Positions 44,401 to 55,968 of a stretch of DNA of 64,000 bases are shown piece by piece. A model generated the notes under the pieces. The model worked only from the letters and a program-made list of their open reading frames with translations, was not told the DNA's origin and did no database searches. The translations under genes were made by a program, and so were the position numbers. The stretch comes from Botryosphaeria dothidea. Taxonomy: Eukaryota; Ascomycota; Dothideomycetes; Botryosphaeriales; Botryosphaeriaceae. How positions within the stretch are numbered: position 1 is the stretch's first letter; each line of letters starts with the position of its first letter. The stretch covers positions 3,224,001-3,288,000 of the forward strand of contig WWBZ02000062.1 of NCBI GenBank assembly GCA_011503125.2, read 5' to 3'.

Positions 44401-46334
44401 GAGACATGCTTGCAAGGCTCTCAAACACCATCTCAGATGAGGACGACGAGATTATCACGTTCTCTATGGAGATTCTCACGACCTTGAAGACTGTCATCGA
44501 AGCCTTGAACAATAGCGACCTCATCCAGTACCCGCAATTGTTTTGGACGGCATGTGCGTGCTTGCAGACGGTCCATGAAGCTGAATTTTCAGAGAGCTTG
44601 GCTATCCTCGACAGACTTCTCGATAAACTCGATCTTGCTGATCCGGCGGTCTTGAAGCTGCTCAGGGAGAGCTATCCTGCTCAATGGGAGGGCTCCTTTG
44701 ACGGCTTGGCTGAACTCGTATACAAGGGAGTCAAATCCAGTACTTGCTACGACCGTACACTGAAGATCCTCGAAAAACTCGCCGCACTCCCACCGAGCGA
44801 CCTGATTGGTCCTGATAATGTATTGCTTTTCACGGTTCTTGCAAACCTTCCGCGCTACCTCCGGTTATTTGAGAAAGAGGTCAAGGATCCTTTAGCTTTT
44901 ACATCAGCAGACAACATCGCCAACATCGCCGATTTCAAGGGTTACAACGACATCGCTGAAGCGCTCAGGTCCTTCGTGGTGATGAGATACCGAACAGACA
45001 AAGACTTCCTCACTCAGATGATTGCGGCTATCCGTGTTTCGTTTTTCCCGGAACAGGACTTCAAAACACTCGTATTCCTTATGGGCCTTCTTCTCAATAA
45101 GCATCCATGGGTCAAGATCAAGACAATGCAACTACTCTGTGTGGTGATTCCAGACGTGGATATGAAGAAGCCGGAGGTGACCACCAGGGGATCGGATCTT
45201 ATCTCACCTCTCCTTCGGTTGCTGCAGACTGAATTCTGCCTTCAAGCCCTTCAGGTACTAGACAATATTCTCACGATCCCCTTGACTGGAGCATCAACGC
45301 CACTGGACCGACACCACCTGAGGATGAGCATGGCAGGCTCTCACTCGAGCCGGGCCTTCCGTAAGGAATACGAGCGTACGCAAAGCTTGTACGGTATTCC
45401 AGAAGAAACGGGATGGTCAATACCCATGCCCGCAGTCCTCTCCACAATGACGAGGCACAACGTGCATGCCGTTTTCTACTCGACCGTGGCTACGGAGACG
45501 GCGACAGCCGAAGTTTCGACGCCCAAGATCGAGTTCAGAGCGGAGGAATATCCGCCTTCGTTCTCTGGGTCTTACTTCCCTGCTGACGACAGGACGGCCA
45601 CGATGACTTCGGATGCTACGAGAGGAGATGGACATATTGGCGATTTGGTCATGACCCTGGACAGCCTGGACGACTTCTTCGAGGAAGATGACACAATCAT
45701 GACCTTCAATGCCGACGGTCACATGCCGCCGAGTCCGAGCATGAGTCGTTATCAGAACGGCGGACTCCAAGTTCGAGAAAATCTGTACGATCAACAAACG
45801 GCGCCGCTATTGCACAAGTCTCTCACGCGGAACGCGAGTGTGAGTTCGTTCCAAACCGGCTTTGCCGACTTGAAGGTCACACCAACCCGGGATCCTGGGG
45901 TTATGACACCAACGGCCTTCACGTCGCCCGTTGCAGCCTCCGGGCAGGCGCCCACCCTACCAGTACCTCGACCAGGAATGCATTCACGTTCAGTAACATC
46001 GCCGTCGCTCCAACAGCAACGCACACCCCCCGGGCCTGGACCGGGCCCAGTGATTGACGAGTACGACGAGACGCTGTCCGACGACGACATGGCTCTCAGT
46101 CGAGCGCCAAGCGCTGGTGAGGTCAGGTCCAATCATTCCTTCGACCATCAGATGCGAGGGCCGTTTGCGCAGACAAGGGCCGGTATCCGGTCACACATGC
46201 GGCGGCTGACAGGCGGCGGCGAAAAAGACAAGGAAAAGTCGCGCGACGCGATTCGCGCGGCGCTGCAGAGGAGTCCACAGGTGCCGAAAGTGCCTGATGT
46301 GTATCTCCAAAACCCCAAGTCGGCAGACCCTTGA
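38424..46334 (+). CDS. TAO3: Cell morphogenesis protein Tao3/PAG1 (Furry family)
   Basis: Giant scaffold of the RAM/MOR network, which controls polarity and Ndr-kinase (Cbk1/Orb6) signalling. Exons 38424-39164, 39216-39446, 39493-43830 and 43881-46334 (introns 51, 46 and 50 nt, all phase 0) give 2587 residues. After a disordered Pro/Ser-rich N-terminus (with SQSYGHHRNTSIVHGIQHSR) come the conserved Furry blocks: TVGELALHHLFNAFVGQAD (rebuilt by the first join), AEPRVESICGPGVDHAFDQL, STVSIYLLCRVLMEIIGQSS, GRLLGVMSDMNFDSVAGRF and ADVHGQPVKYAYCNLFEELL. Further on are LHNKDHPYLLERSIEMCYLC and, across the last join, GSKQSGFSMGQLCLILLVDL. The C-terminal 300 residues are Ser/Pro-rich. An in-frame stop precedes the chosen ATG directly, so any extra N-terminus would need another exon. 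Confidence 0.94.
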
Positions 46335-47374
46335 TTCCGGCGTTGTATTTCTTTTTTGGCTTCCCTTTTTTTTCCTCAGATAATGAATTTCAGCGGCACA
46401 GGATGGCGTGGTTGGTTGGGTGACCCGGGCCGGCGCATCATCTTCTCACTCACTTTGCACAAGTTTGACCTCTTTTCGCATTTATCATTTCTTCTTACTG
46501 CTCCGGAGGACTTTACGATTGCGCGTTTGCTTTTTTCACCCCCAAAAGATTGTGAGTGTAATGCTGGCATAGAGACGATCTGGCATCAATTTGGCGTTCG
46601 AATTCCGTTTTGCTTTCTTCGCTAGTTATACCAACGTTCGCTTTTCCCCTCTTTGCATATTCTTGTTGTTTTCTCTTGCCGGAGCTGGGAGGAAAGAAGG
46701 CGTAAATACTCGGAAACCCAAAGTAGTAGTGTCTTCTGAAAGGGCTGGGATTATTAATATGTTTTGTTGCAGCTTCATGGGAGGGATTGATGCCTTTCTT
46801 AAGGGACGTCGTGGGCATGTAGTCCGATTGATGGGAGAGGGATTGGGTGGGTGGAATTTGTTGCTCAACCATGGGAAGAAGGCTGGGATGGAATGGAGTT
46901 TTGAGTTGGGCAGGGTGTGAGGAGTGCGCAGGATGCTCGTTAGTTCGGGTAATGGCCATCAATCAGGCGTGGATAAGATGCATACGTTGCGGATCTCACT
47001 CTTTTTTTTTTGGCTGTATGCAGGGGGTTGTGATGAAGGGACGATGAAGGGACGATGCAGGGCGGCTGATCGACATAGATGTTGCCTCAGGGTTTATGGC
47101 GGAGGCGTGCGGCCGAGCGGCAAGGACATTTCGACTCGGCCGTCCTGGTTCGGGTTGGGGCTTGGCTGGAGGGCATGTGTCGCAAGCCCATGACGCACGG
47201 CCTTTTTGCTTGGCCCTACCGCAAAGCCACCCCGAAGGCCAGAGCTTGCCCTTGACGACGACATCACACCTCGACATCCAGCTACTCTTGCGCGCGTCGC
47301 AACAGCTTGCTCTCCCAAGACATCTCCATCTTGCATCTCTAACCCGTCTCCTTCCGCGTCTATCCTAGCCCGTC
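46335..47374. other. Intergenic region TAO3 / TVP15
   Basis: About 1.0 kb, T-rich just after the TAO3 stop (T-runs at 46351-46374, a probable 3' UTR). The last 150 bases before TVP15 are C/T-rich. No gene was recognised in between. Confidence 0.45.
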
Positions 47375-48196
47375 ATGGACTTCTCAGACATCTTGTAAGC
47401 TGGCCTCTCTTCGCTCTCCTCCGGCACATGCGCGCTGCGTGCTCAAGAGCTATACGTAGCTCTAGGCAGACACCAAACGTGCATTTGCGCGCGCACGCGC
47501 AACCACCTCGCTCTGTGCGAAAAATGTCTTAGTGTTGGAATAGATGCTAATCAATTGCCTTGCAGCCGCATGGTCAACCTGGCCGTTGGCGTCTTCATGG
47601 TCCTCGGCGGCATCGCGCAGTTCTTCCCCATCGGCCTGTAAGACCCTCCCTGCTCCTCCATCCCCATCAATCGCGATCCCGCGCGGCGCCTATGTGCGAA
47701 GTCCGAACCGCCGTGCGTCCCTGCGCGCCGGAACACATACCTGCAGCTGGTGTCATTGAACACAGCAAAACAAAGTTCGTGCTGCTGACGTGCGGGTTTC
47801 TTTGGGGAATCCACAGGAAGGAAGTCATCGTCGGCATCTACCTGATCCTCTTCGGCGCCGCGACGGCCGGCCTGGAGTTCCAGATCCCGCCGCCCGTCGC
47901 CAAGTACGCGTCGTTCATGTTCTCGTTCCTCGGACGTGGTGTTTGTGAGTTTGACTTTTTCCTGCCCTCTCTTTCTTCCGGGGTTCCCCTGTGGCTGATA
48001 GAGCGTGTGTGTGCTTTTTTTAGTCTACGTCTTCATTGGCACCGTCATCCTCGCCAACCGCTGGGTTCAGTACGTCCCCGGAACCATTATCGGCATTGTG
48101 GGCATCGCGTATATCGTGCTCGAGTTCATCCCGTCGATCGAACCCCCGGCGAATATGAGAGACGCCGATGCCGGGTGGGGCGCTGAGCAGGTTTAA
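47375..48196 (+). CDS. TVP15: Golgi membrane protein Tvp15 (COPI-associated family)
   Basis: Exons 47375-47394, 47566-47637, 47817-47944 and 48024-48196 give 130 residues; none of these exons alone is long enough to stand out. The joins give MDFSDIFRMVNLAVGVFMVL, then GGIAQFFPIGLKEVIVGIYL and ILFGAATAGLEFQIPPPVAK, then SFLGRGVFYVFIGTVILANR, GTIIGIVGIAYIVLEFIPSI and EPPANMRDADAGWGAEQV. Four hydrophobic helices and the C-terminal EPP-NMRDADAGWG match the COPI-associated/Tvp15 family, small proteins of late Golgi vesicles. Introns have GTAAGC, GTAAGA and GTGAGT donors. The first exon is only 20 nt and is supported by frame and family start. Confidence 0.88.
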
Positions 48197-48869
48197 GTGA
48201 TGCGCTCTACTGCTGGATTAGGAAATCGAGCCAGCGCTCTGGACACCGAAGGAGAGGGGGAGGCGCGCGTCGCAGCTAGACAAGGTGCGATGCACTCGAG
48301 CTTCCTTGCGCGGATTTGAGCGGTGGATGGCATGCCACGACCAATTGATGACAAGAGAGACATTGCACGTGGAAGAATGAAAGGTGGGGATGAGCACTAA
48401 AAAAACAAGGCTCCGGATCATGGGCGGATCTCGTCTGGGCGCTGTACATCATATCATTGTTTCTTCATATTTTCCTCCCTCTTTTCTCTTTCCCTTGTTC
48501 TTGCTGCGGATTCTCTCGCGCGGATGGCTCTTGCGGAGTTGATGTGGAGAATGGGAGATTGAAAAGACTTCTGGGGAGTTCTTGTTGTTCACCTATGTCT
48601 GAAGGCTCCTTTTTCATACAACGGTCACGGCTGTGTGTATGCGGGAGAGACAGAGAATCTTTCTTACGGATTGGAAGGCGGATCTGGTCTATAGGGTTCT
48701 GTGTGAAACTGCCTTTCCATATACTACGCGATGTACTGGAGACCGCGTATTGTATCGTTTTTCCTGACATATTCGTGGGAACCTCGTACTTGCGATTACA
48801 CCCCAAAGAAAAAACAAACACCCAAACCAAAAAATTCCCAAGGAAACCAACTACTCTCTCCTCTCTCCA
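48197..48869. other. Convergent intergenic region TVP15 / alpha-glucan synthase
   Basis: 673 bases between two 3' ends, with T- and A-rich tracts (for example 48460-48500 and 48805-48840) suitable as 3' UTRs. No other feature was seen. Confidence 0.45.
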
Positions 48870-51800
48870 TCACGGCTTCCCCAACCTCTCCCTCCGCACC
48901 CCCCACAACCACGCCCACCCGCCCACCCCCCACAGCAACACCGCCGGCACCCAAAACCCCACCCTCCCCACGCCGCCCGCCCAATCCAGCGCCAGGTTCG
49001 GGAAAACATCGCCCAGCCGCAGCCACTCGTTCGGCACCGGCGCCGCCGTCGCCGCCCAGGTCCCGGCCGCCGTCCCCGCCGCGCCCGCCGCCTGCGCCGC
49101 CACGACGACGGCCAGCATGTGGAAGCGCGGCAGGCTCGCGAGCAGCGCCGCGCCGCCGCCGAGTGCCTGCAGCGCGTCGAGCGTGCGCAGGTGCAGGTCG
49201 AGCGCGCGGCTGAGCAGCGGGCCGCCGCCCGCCCACGGCAGGTACGCACCCGTCCCGGAGGCGCTCCAGAGACACTGCGCCCACCGCGGCGAGCCGAGGC
49301 CCGCGAGGGTGACGGGTACGAGCCAGGGGTGCGGGCCGCGCGCGAGGGGCACGAGGAGGAAGCGCGTGAGGAGCGTCCAGATGGGGATGTGGAAGGTGAG
49401 GGCGAGGAGGGCGGGGGCGGCTGGGTGGAGGGAGGGCGAGGACCAGAGGAAGGTGTAGGTGCGGGCGTAGGGGGTGGAGAGGAAGGTGGTGTGGAGGAGG
49501 GTCGTGAGGAGGAAGGTGAGGGGGATGCGGCGGCGGGTGAAGAGTGAGGTGAGGCAGGATAGGGAGAGGGTTGGTGGGAGGGCGTGGTAGGGGCGTGGGG
49601 GGAGGTGGTGGTGGAGGAGGTGGGATGTTGCGAAGAGGGTGAGGGCGGCGGCGAGGGTGAGGAGGGCGAGAGGCCACGTGTTGTGGGGAGTGGAAGAGGA
49701 AGTGTGAGGAGAGGATGTCGAGCGGAAGGCGAGGTAGGAAAGAAAGGTAAAATAGACCTGTTGGATTCCTTTGACGATGGCGGCGCGGGATACCCATGTC
49801 CATGGTTGTGCACCTCCTATTGACGTGAGAAGTCAGTACAGGTTCAAGAAACGACGTTGGGATTGAAAAAGGGTGTCAATTCGCTTACCTTCAGTCCCGA
49901 AGTTGAGGGTGAAGAACATGGCACCAGCTGCTGATCCGAAAGTGTATGCTGCAAGTGCGGCATGCTGAACCCACAGAACTGCAGATGAAGGCGGCATGAT
50001 CAGTGCGACGGTTAAGAGGAGGAAGGATAGGCCGAAGAAAAGGAATGGTAAAGATATTGTGTATAGCGTCTTCTTCGCCCGGAACAACAACCACCAGCAT
50101 ACAGAGCCAACGAGGAATATTGTTGACGTGGCGTATACACGCGCTGATGTCACACCGCTTCTACCCGTTAACAGTGTTACTTGGTACGCGTCCACGGATA
50201 GGATTTGTCCCTGGCTGGCGGTTAGTATCCCATGAGAACCGAAGAGCATCGAACGCAAGAACTTACCAATGCAATCAAGATGCTGTAAAGCGGCCAGTTG
50301 CCTATCCGGTACATCAATATACTCCGCTGCATCTTCCGAGACACCCCTTTTTCAAGCGGATACGACAGCGAAGATTCGAGCGGTACAGCCTCGTATCCTC
50401 TTTTTGCAAAGAACGACTTGCGCCACCAGGAAGGTGTAGAAAGAGAAACAACAGTGGGTAGCTGGACATCATTTGGCTCCTCGCCGTAGTGGTGAAACCG
50501 AAACCACTCCTTCTCGCTTCTGTATATGAAGTCGGCGATGCATGTGCGCCTCTGTGAGGAATGGGTTCCATCGTCTGACGCCAGGAGTTGCGCAAATTTC
50601 GCTTGGTATTCGCCGTCTGCGTCATCGAAGACTGGTGGGCAGTCCTGGAGCTGGAAGTCATCACGTCCACCCACAACGGCCTCACCACTCAGGGATGCGA
50701 CATTGGAGTTCGAAAAGTGCTCTGAAAAGCACTTCTCTGGTACCGTCGTCAGACCATCCTCCTTCTCATCCAGCAGCGTGTCCCCCGACGAGACCGAGTC
50801 CCTCTTCCGAAGCAGCAAAGACTCCTCAGACTCCGAGCCGCACACGCTGTGAACAGCCGTCATCTCGCCACTCCGCATCTCCGCGTTCCGCGTTCCGCCT
50901 TCTGGCCGGCGGTGCACCTTCACAACCTCGCTCTGCAGCGCATCCAGCCCCTCCACCCACCGCCTCACCGGGAACCGCCACCCCTCCGCCTCCGCCCGCA
51001 TGCGCGCCCTCGCCTCCCGCGACGACCCCAGCGCCAGCCCGACCGCGTCTTCCAGCTGCGCGAGCAGGTGCCGCGTCTCCATGCTCTCCGCGTTGTACCA
51101 CCAGCCCGGCATCTCGCCCAGCCCGCCGATCCGCGGCCCGATCCCCAGCGCGCCCTTGCGCCCGAACTCGACGCTGACGAGCCCGAACGGCTCGTCGCGC
51201 GACGGGATCAGGACGAACTCGGCGGCGCCGAAGAGGCAGCGGGGCGGGGCGACGAAGTGCGGGACGGCGCAGACGCGGCCGGGGAAGCGGCGCTGCGCCG
51301 CGGCGAGCTTGAGCGCGGCAAGTTGGCCGTGCAGGTCGACGACGGGGCCGAGGCAGACGAGCTGCGCGGAGGGGTGGGCGGGCAGGATGGTGGAGGCGAA
51401 GACGTCGGCGATCAGGTCGATGCCCTTTTGCTTGCACCAGCGGCCGACGAAGACGAAGAGGGAGGCGGAGGGGTTGGGGTGCAGGTTCGCCCAGGTTTGG
51501 GCTTGGGCGAGGGAGTCTGCTCTGTCGTCTGGTCTCTGCTCTTTCTCTGGATCGCTGTCGGGATGCTCGTCCGCAGAGGAAGAGGAGTCGGAGGCGGAGG
51601 ATGATGAGAAGTCATGCTGCATCATACCCCTGAGGTCTGATGGATCGGGGTTCGGCAGCGCCCCAACGGATGGCAGGGTCCAGAAGACGGGGTATCGCGC
51701 ATGGGCACGTAGGGCGTACTTATCGGACACTCCCACGACGCCGACGCCCTCCTGGTGGCGCTCAACGTAGCGTACGGCGGCGTGCAGGGGGTTGAAAACG

Positions 51801-54800
51801 TCGCCGAAGCGGACGTACTCGCGTACCGTCTGCAGGTCAAGGTTGAACAGCGCGGCCATCTCGGCGCATTCTTCCTGTGTCTTCAGAGGCCACGCGCCTT
51901 GAAACTCGGCATTGTGGAGGGAGACCGCCACGGGCACGGTTTGGTGTGGGAGCAGGTGCAGGGGTGCGAGTGCGCCGTGGAAGTCGTTGATGTGGTAGAG
52001 GTCGACGGGGAAGCGGCGGAGCGCCTCGGCGATGCAGGCGTTCCAGGCCGAGTAGAATATGGCGCTTTCCAGGTCGTCCATGCGTGCTGGATAAGGGGCG
52101 CGCCGGATCCGCTGCCGGAAGATGGGCGCGTCGAGCAGCACGAAAGTGATGTTGCGCTGAACGTGGTAGTGCACGTTGACGCGGTAGTCGGCGCCGCACA
52201 AGCGCACGATCATGGGCTCGGCTTCTGAGTGTGAGGAGAAGGGATAGTGTACGTCGCCCAGGCAGGGAACGACCCAGATGAGTTCTTGGTGGTCGAGGAC
52301 TCTTGCGGCGAGGCTCGCCATCACGCCCAGGCCACCAATGCGGACGTGAATGTTCCAGTCATCGATGGAATACTCAAGAGTGGCCATCAAAACTCGCCTG
52401 GAAGACATTAATGCGCGGGATTCCGGTATGGTTTCATTGGAGATTTGTTGCTTCTTGAAACGAGCGATCAGCGAAGAAGTGATGCCCTGAAGGCGGCGAG
52501 TCCTGCTACAACGTTTCAACCCAATCTGCGCAATGGAGTAAAAAGACTTCTTGTACGCCCATCCAGCAACAATGGCGGTCAATAGCGGAAAAATAGCAAG
52601 GAAAAAGAACAACATCCGCTGGACATTACCGGAACCAACAGGGGTTAAATGATAAGTGAATTTTCCATCATGAACGGAAATCTGCCATCCAATGTACGGC
52701 ATGCCCGGTCCGGCGGTGATGTTGAAGACATTAGGGGCTAGGCTGTCTGGTGGAAGCAAGTCTAGGACACCGTCGCCATCGACGTCGCCGAACTGCATGC
52801 TCCTGTCACGCAAACCATCCGGGTTGATTCCCCACACATTTACCGTCGCCTGGACCGGCCACTCGGCCGACAAGTTGAACGTCCAAACACCTCCGCCGTT
52901 GAGCCTCATGGAACCATCTGACAAGGAGTCAAGCCCGAACTCGTTGAAGGTCCCCTCCACAAAAGCGTGCGGCCACCTCCTTTCCGTCTGGTCGTCGTCC
53001 AGATCCGCATGCTGCACGTGGTGGCTGCTGGCGGCCACACGGCTCCAGTATTCAACCACAACATGCTCGCCCTGCCATTCCTGCTTGGCCGTCCCCGTCC
53101 ATTCGTGGTCTTCCAGCGCAAAGTTCTCGGCGGCGTCGTAGTCCAGCCACGCGCTCCAGCTCGACCCCCAATCGCGGCTGTACCGAAACTTGTCCGCGCC
53201 CGCAGCGCGCGGTGCCAGGTACAGCCTCCCCGTGGAATCGTCCCTGCGCAGCAACCCCCTCGTGTAGTTCGCGCGCGCCGGGAAGACCATGGGGTTGTCC
53301 GCGGCGCCAATGCGGAACATGAAGCGGTCGACGGCGTTGGTGGAAGCGGCACCGTCCTCCGCGCTCGCATTGGTGACTGTGATGGTGTGGATGCCGTCTG
53401 CGACGTGCGTGAGCTCGGCCGCGAAGACCCAGACGCTCGGGGGTGTTCCTGCATATTTGTACGCCCCTTGCCTGAGGAATCTCTTGCTGCAGAAAACGCT
53501 CGCCTCCTTGATCCGCGCCGTTGGGCCGCCGGTCGTTGAAGACGTCACTTCTAAGCTGCGCGTGACCGACTCGCAGTCCATCGGTACAGAGAAGTGGAGC
53601 TCGATGGGTATGGTATGGAGATGATCTGGTGGCTTTGTTGATAGGATGCGCTCATCATGGCCTGGCAGGAATTCAGTGATGGTGGGACGCGGCGGTGCGA
53701 AGCTTTCAATGGGAACAAAGGCTTTGAACCCCCACTCGGGCAGCGTGAGGCTGGATAAGCAGCCTCCCTCCTCACTTGAAGCTTCCAAAACGTGTTCTTC
53801 ATATGGGTAGAAGAGGTTCTTCACGCGGGTGTCGGGCCGGAAGGGAGCAAGGAGGGCGGTGGCCTCGTTGTGGCAGTCGAACAGGAACTCGGTTGAGGAA
53901 TGCTCGTTGCTGAAGACCAGCCACACGCCCTGGTTTCCCATCATGGTGCCTTCGAAGTCTTGGAGCTCTTCCACCACCGAGCGGTACACGCTGAAGATAC
54001 CCCTGGACGTGGAGAGCTGGCGAGCTGGAAGGAAGACGTCGTGGGTCTGGTTGGACAGCCTCTGCAGCAGGAAGCCGTCGTTCAGCGCCGGGTACTGTTC
54101 TCGCAGCTCGTACATACGCTTCAGTGCGTTCCTGACCGGATGAGCAGGATTCTTCTGGTCCAGACTGACCCTGTCATCATGACAGCCGGTCCGAGCTCTT
54201 TCAAGCGGCAGGTCGGCGTAGATATTGTGGTCAAGGCTGTAGCAACCGTGGATATGCCACGCTTGGGATGAGCTCATCGGGGCGCGTCCGTAAACGTAAT
54301 CGCTGGCAAAGTTGTCGAGGATGTAAGCGTCCTGTTCCTCGCCCCATGTCAAAGCGGACAGTCCTGGCATCAGCAGGGTGGTGATGAAGTTCCCTAGAAG
54401 CTGACGCTGGGTGCCATTGGCAAGAGTTGGCCATCGGAAGAGGTCCTGGTTCGTTGTACCGTAGCCGTGACGCGGGTCGAAGAGGCCAGTGTTGGGGTTG
54501 ATCATATCGGCCTGCAGGAGGTAGTCTTCCCAGAGCTGGACGAAATCGATGGAGCTTTGGTAGTACTTGCCATCCAGCCCAAGGAACTCCACCAACCCGT
54601 AGTAGACTTCGTACGAAAAACTACTCCCATCCAACGACGCCAATCCGCTGCCACGGATGAAGTCCACTCCCTCGCTCTCGTTTGATGCGGTCATAGCTTC
54701 GGCTGGTGTACGCCAATATTGGTGCGGCTCTTTGCCACGGCCGATATACACGTTGATCAGAGGTCTGCGTCCGATGAGCTCCCCGAGTACGAGGAAGTTA

Positions 54801-55968
54801 TCTTTGCCCAGCCTCCGCGCGCACTCTCTCTGTGCGCGTGAGAAGTCTGCAAGTCCATCTGCTGTCATCTGCACCGCTTTGTCAAGCCGAAAGCCATCAA
54901 TGTCCAGCATGGCTATCTGCATACAGGAGAAATGGTTGATCTTCTCTCGAACGTCATCGCGCCAGTCGCGCAGACGATCCTGGACTGAGCCAAACTTGGA
55001 GAGCTGTTGCACGTGGCTTTCGTTCTCGTCAGTCATGGATATATCGCCGTACTGTAGACGAAAATCAGAAAGGCTGGAGTGCAGAGCTCGGAAGCATTGG
55101 GGTGCCTTACCAGGTCGAACTCGCTGTCTCGGCAGAAATGTGGCATCCCTATAACATTTGCATCCACAAGGTGTCCTTTGGCGTTCCAGAAGCGCGGATA
55201 TTCACATGTCTCGTCGATATCCGTTCCCGGTTGAAAATCATGGTACCGCCGCTCAGAGTTCCAAAAATAACCACGCTCGCCCCAATTGAAAGGTGCGGAT
55301 TCATTCTCGTGTCCTTTGAAGCCAATGAGGTCTCCCATTCTGGACCACTTGTCAAGGTCCGGTTCGAATGTGGAGGTCAGGACAAACTTACGTGCCGAGG
55401 GTATTGTCAAGCAAGACGTACATGTCTCGCCTGTGGATCTCTGCGATGAGGTCTCTCCACTCCTCAATATCTCCATGATGGCGGTCAAGTAGTGTCAGAT
55501 CCAAGGGACTGTAACCATCCGCTCCCCAAGGTTGGTTGATGAATGGGCTGCCGACGAGGTAGATTATCTGCGCCATTGTTAGTGATCAGCAAGTCATGTG
55601 CATATTCGCCATGGACTTTCCTTTATGCCCGTGCCCTGGATGTAGTCGAGATTCTCCCTCAGTCCTTGAGCATCTCCTCCAAATCGGTACTGGTTGCTCA
55701 TCCAGTTGTGCTCAAACACGGTGCCATTGGCGTCATTGTTGGCCGGGTCCCCATCAGCGAATCTGTCCAGGGGAATTGTGTACAGCGGCATCCGCCAGTT
55801 CTTCGGTGAGGGGTGGTAGTTATGAGAACTCCATTCTCCCCAATAATCCAGTGGGTCAATGGCTGTCTTGTTCTGGTTCAAGTTGAACCGCGCCTGGCTG
55901 GGCTCATATCGGAGCCCGCCTACGACCCAAGCGAGGAGGAAAATCAGCATGAGCCGATTGCCACACAT
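48870..55968 (-). CDS. ags1: Cell-wall alpha-1,3-glucan synthase, first intron with aberrant donor
   Basis: Exons 55968-55621, 55567-55392, 55339-55111, 55051-50267, 50210-49889 and 49816-48870 total 2268 residues. A signal peptide (MCGNRLMLIFLLAWVVGGLR) leads into an amylase-like domain (DYWGEWSSHNYHPSPKNWRM; GSPFINQPWGADGYSPLDLT; MLDIDGFRLDKA). A transmembrane helix lies near residue 1070, then a GT5 glycogen/starch-synthase-type domain (about 1130-1640; NIHVRIGGLGVMASLAARVL; YHINDFHGALAPLHLLPH; IPSRDEPFGLVSVEFG). The C-terminal multi-pass export domain is IALGQILSVDAYQVTLLTGR, then NFGTEGGAQPWTWVSRAAIV and GLGSPRWAQCLW. Five introns were placed; four are canonical. Intron 1 (55620-55568) reads AAG/GAAAGT where GTAAGT is expected. 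Its CTAAC branch and GCGCAG acceptor are normal, and skipping it restores GTGIK-IIYLVGSPF. If retained, it gives a stop after about 125 residues. The last exon is extremely C-rich on the coding strand. Confidence 0.9.
49340..49720 (+). repeat. Low-complexity G-rich strand within the last AGS exon
   Basis: The + strand (template of AGS) is almost all G, A and T in GAGGGCGAGG-like units with many GGG runs, so the coding strand is C-rich with CTC, CCC and ACC codons. The encoded protein stays a plausible membrane domain. The tract could favour G-quadruplex or R-loop formation (inference). Confidence 0.6.
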
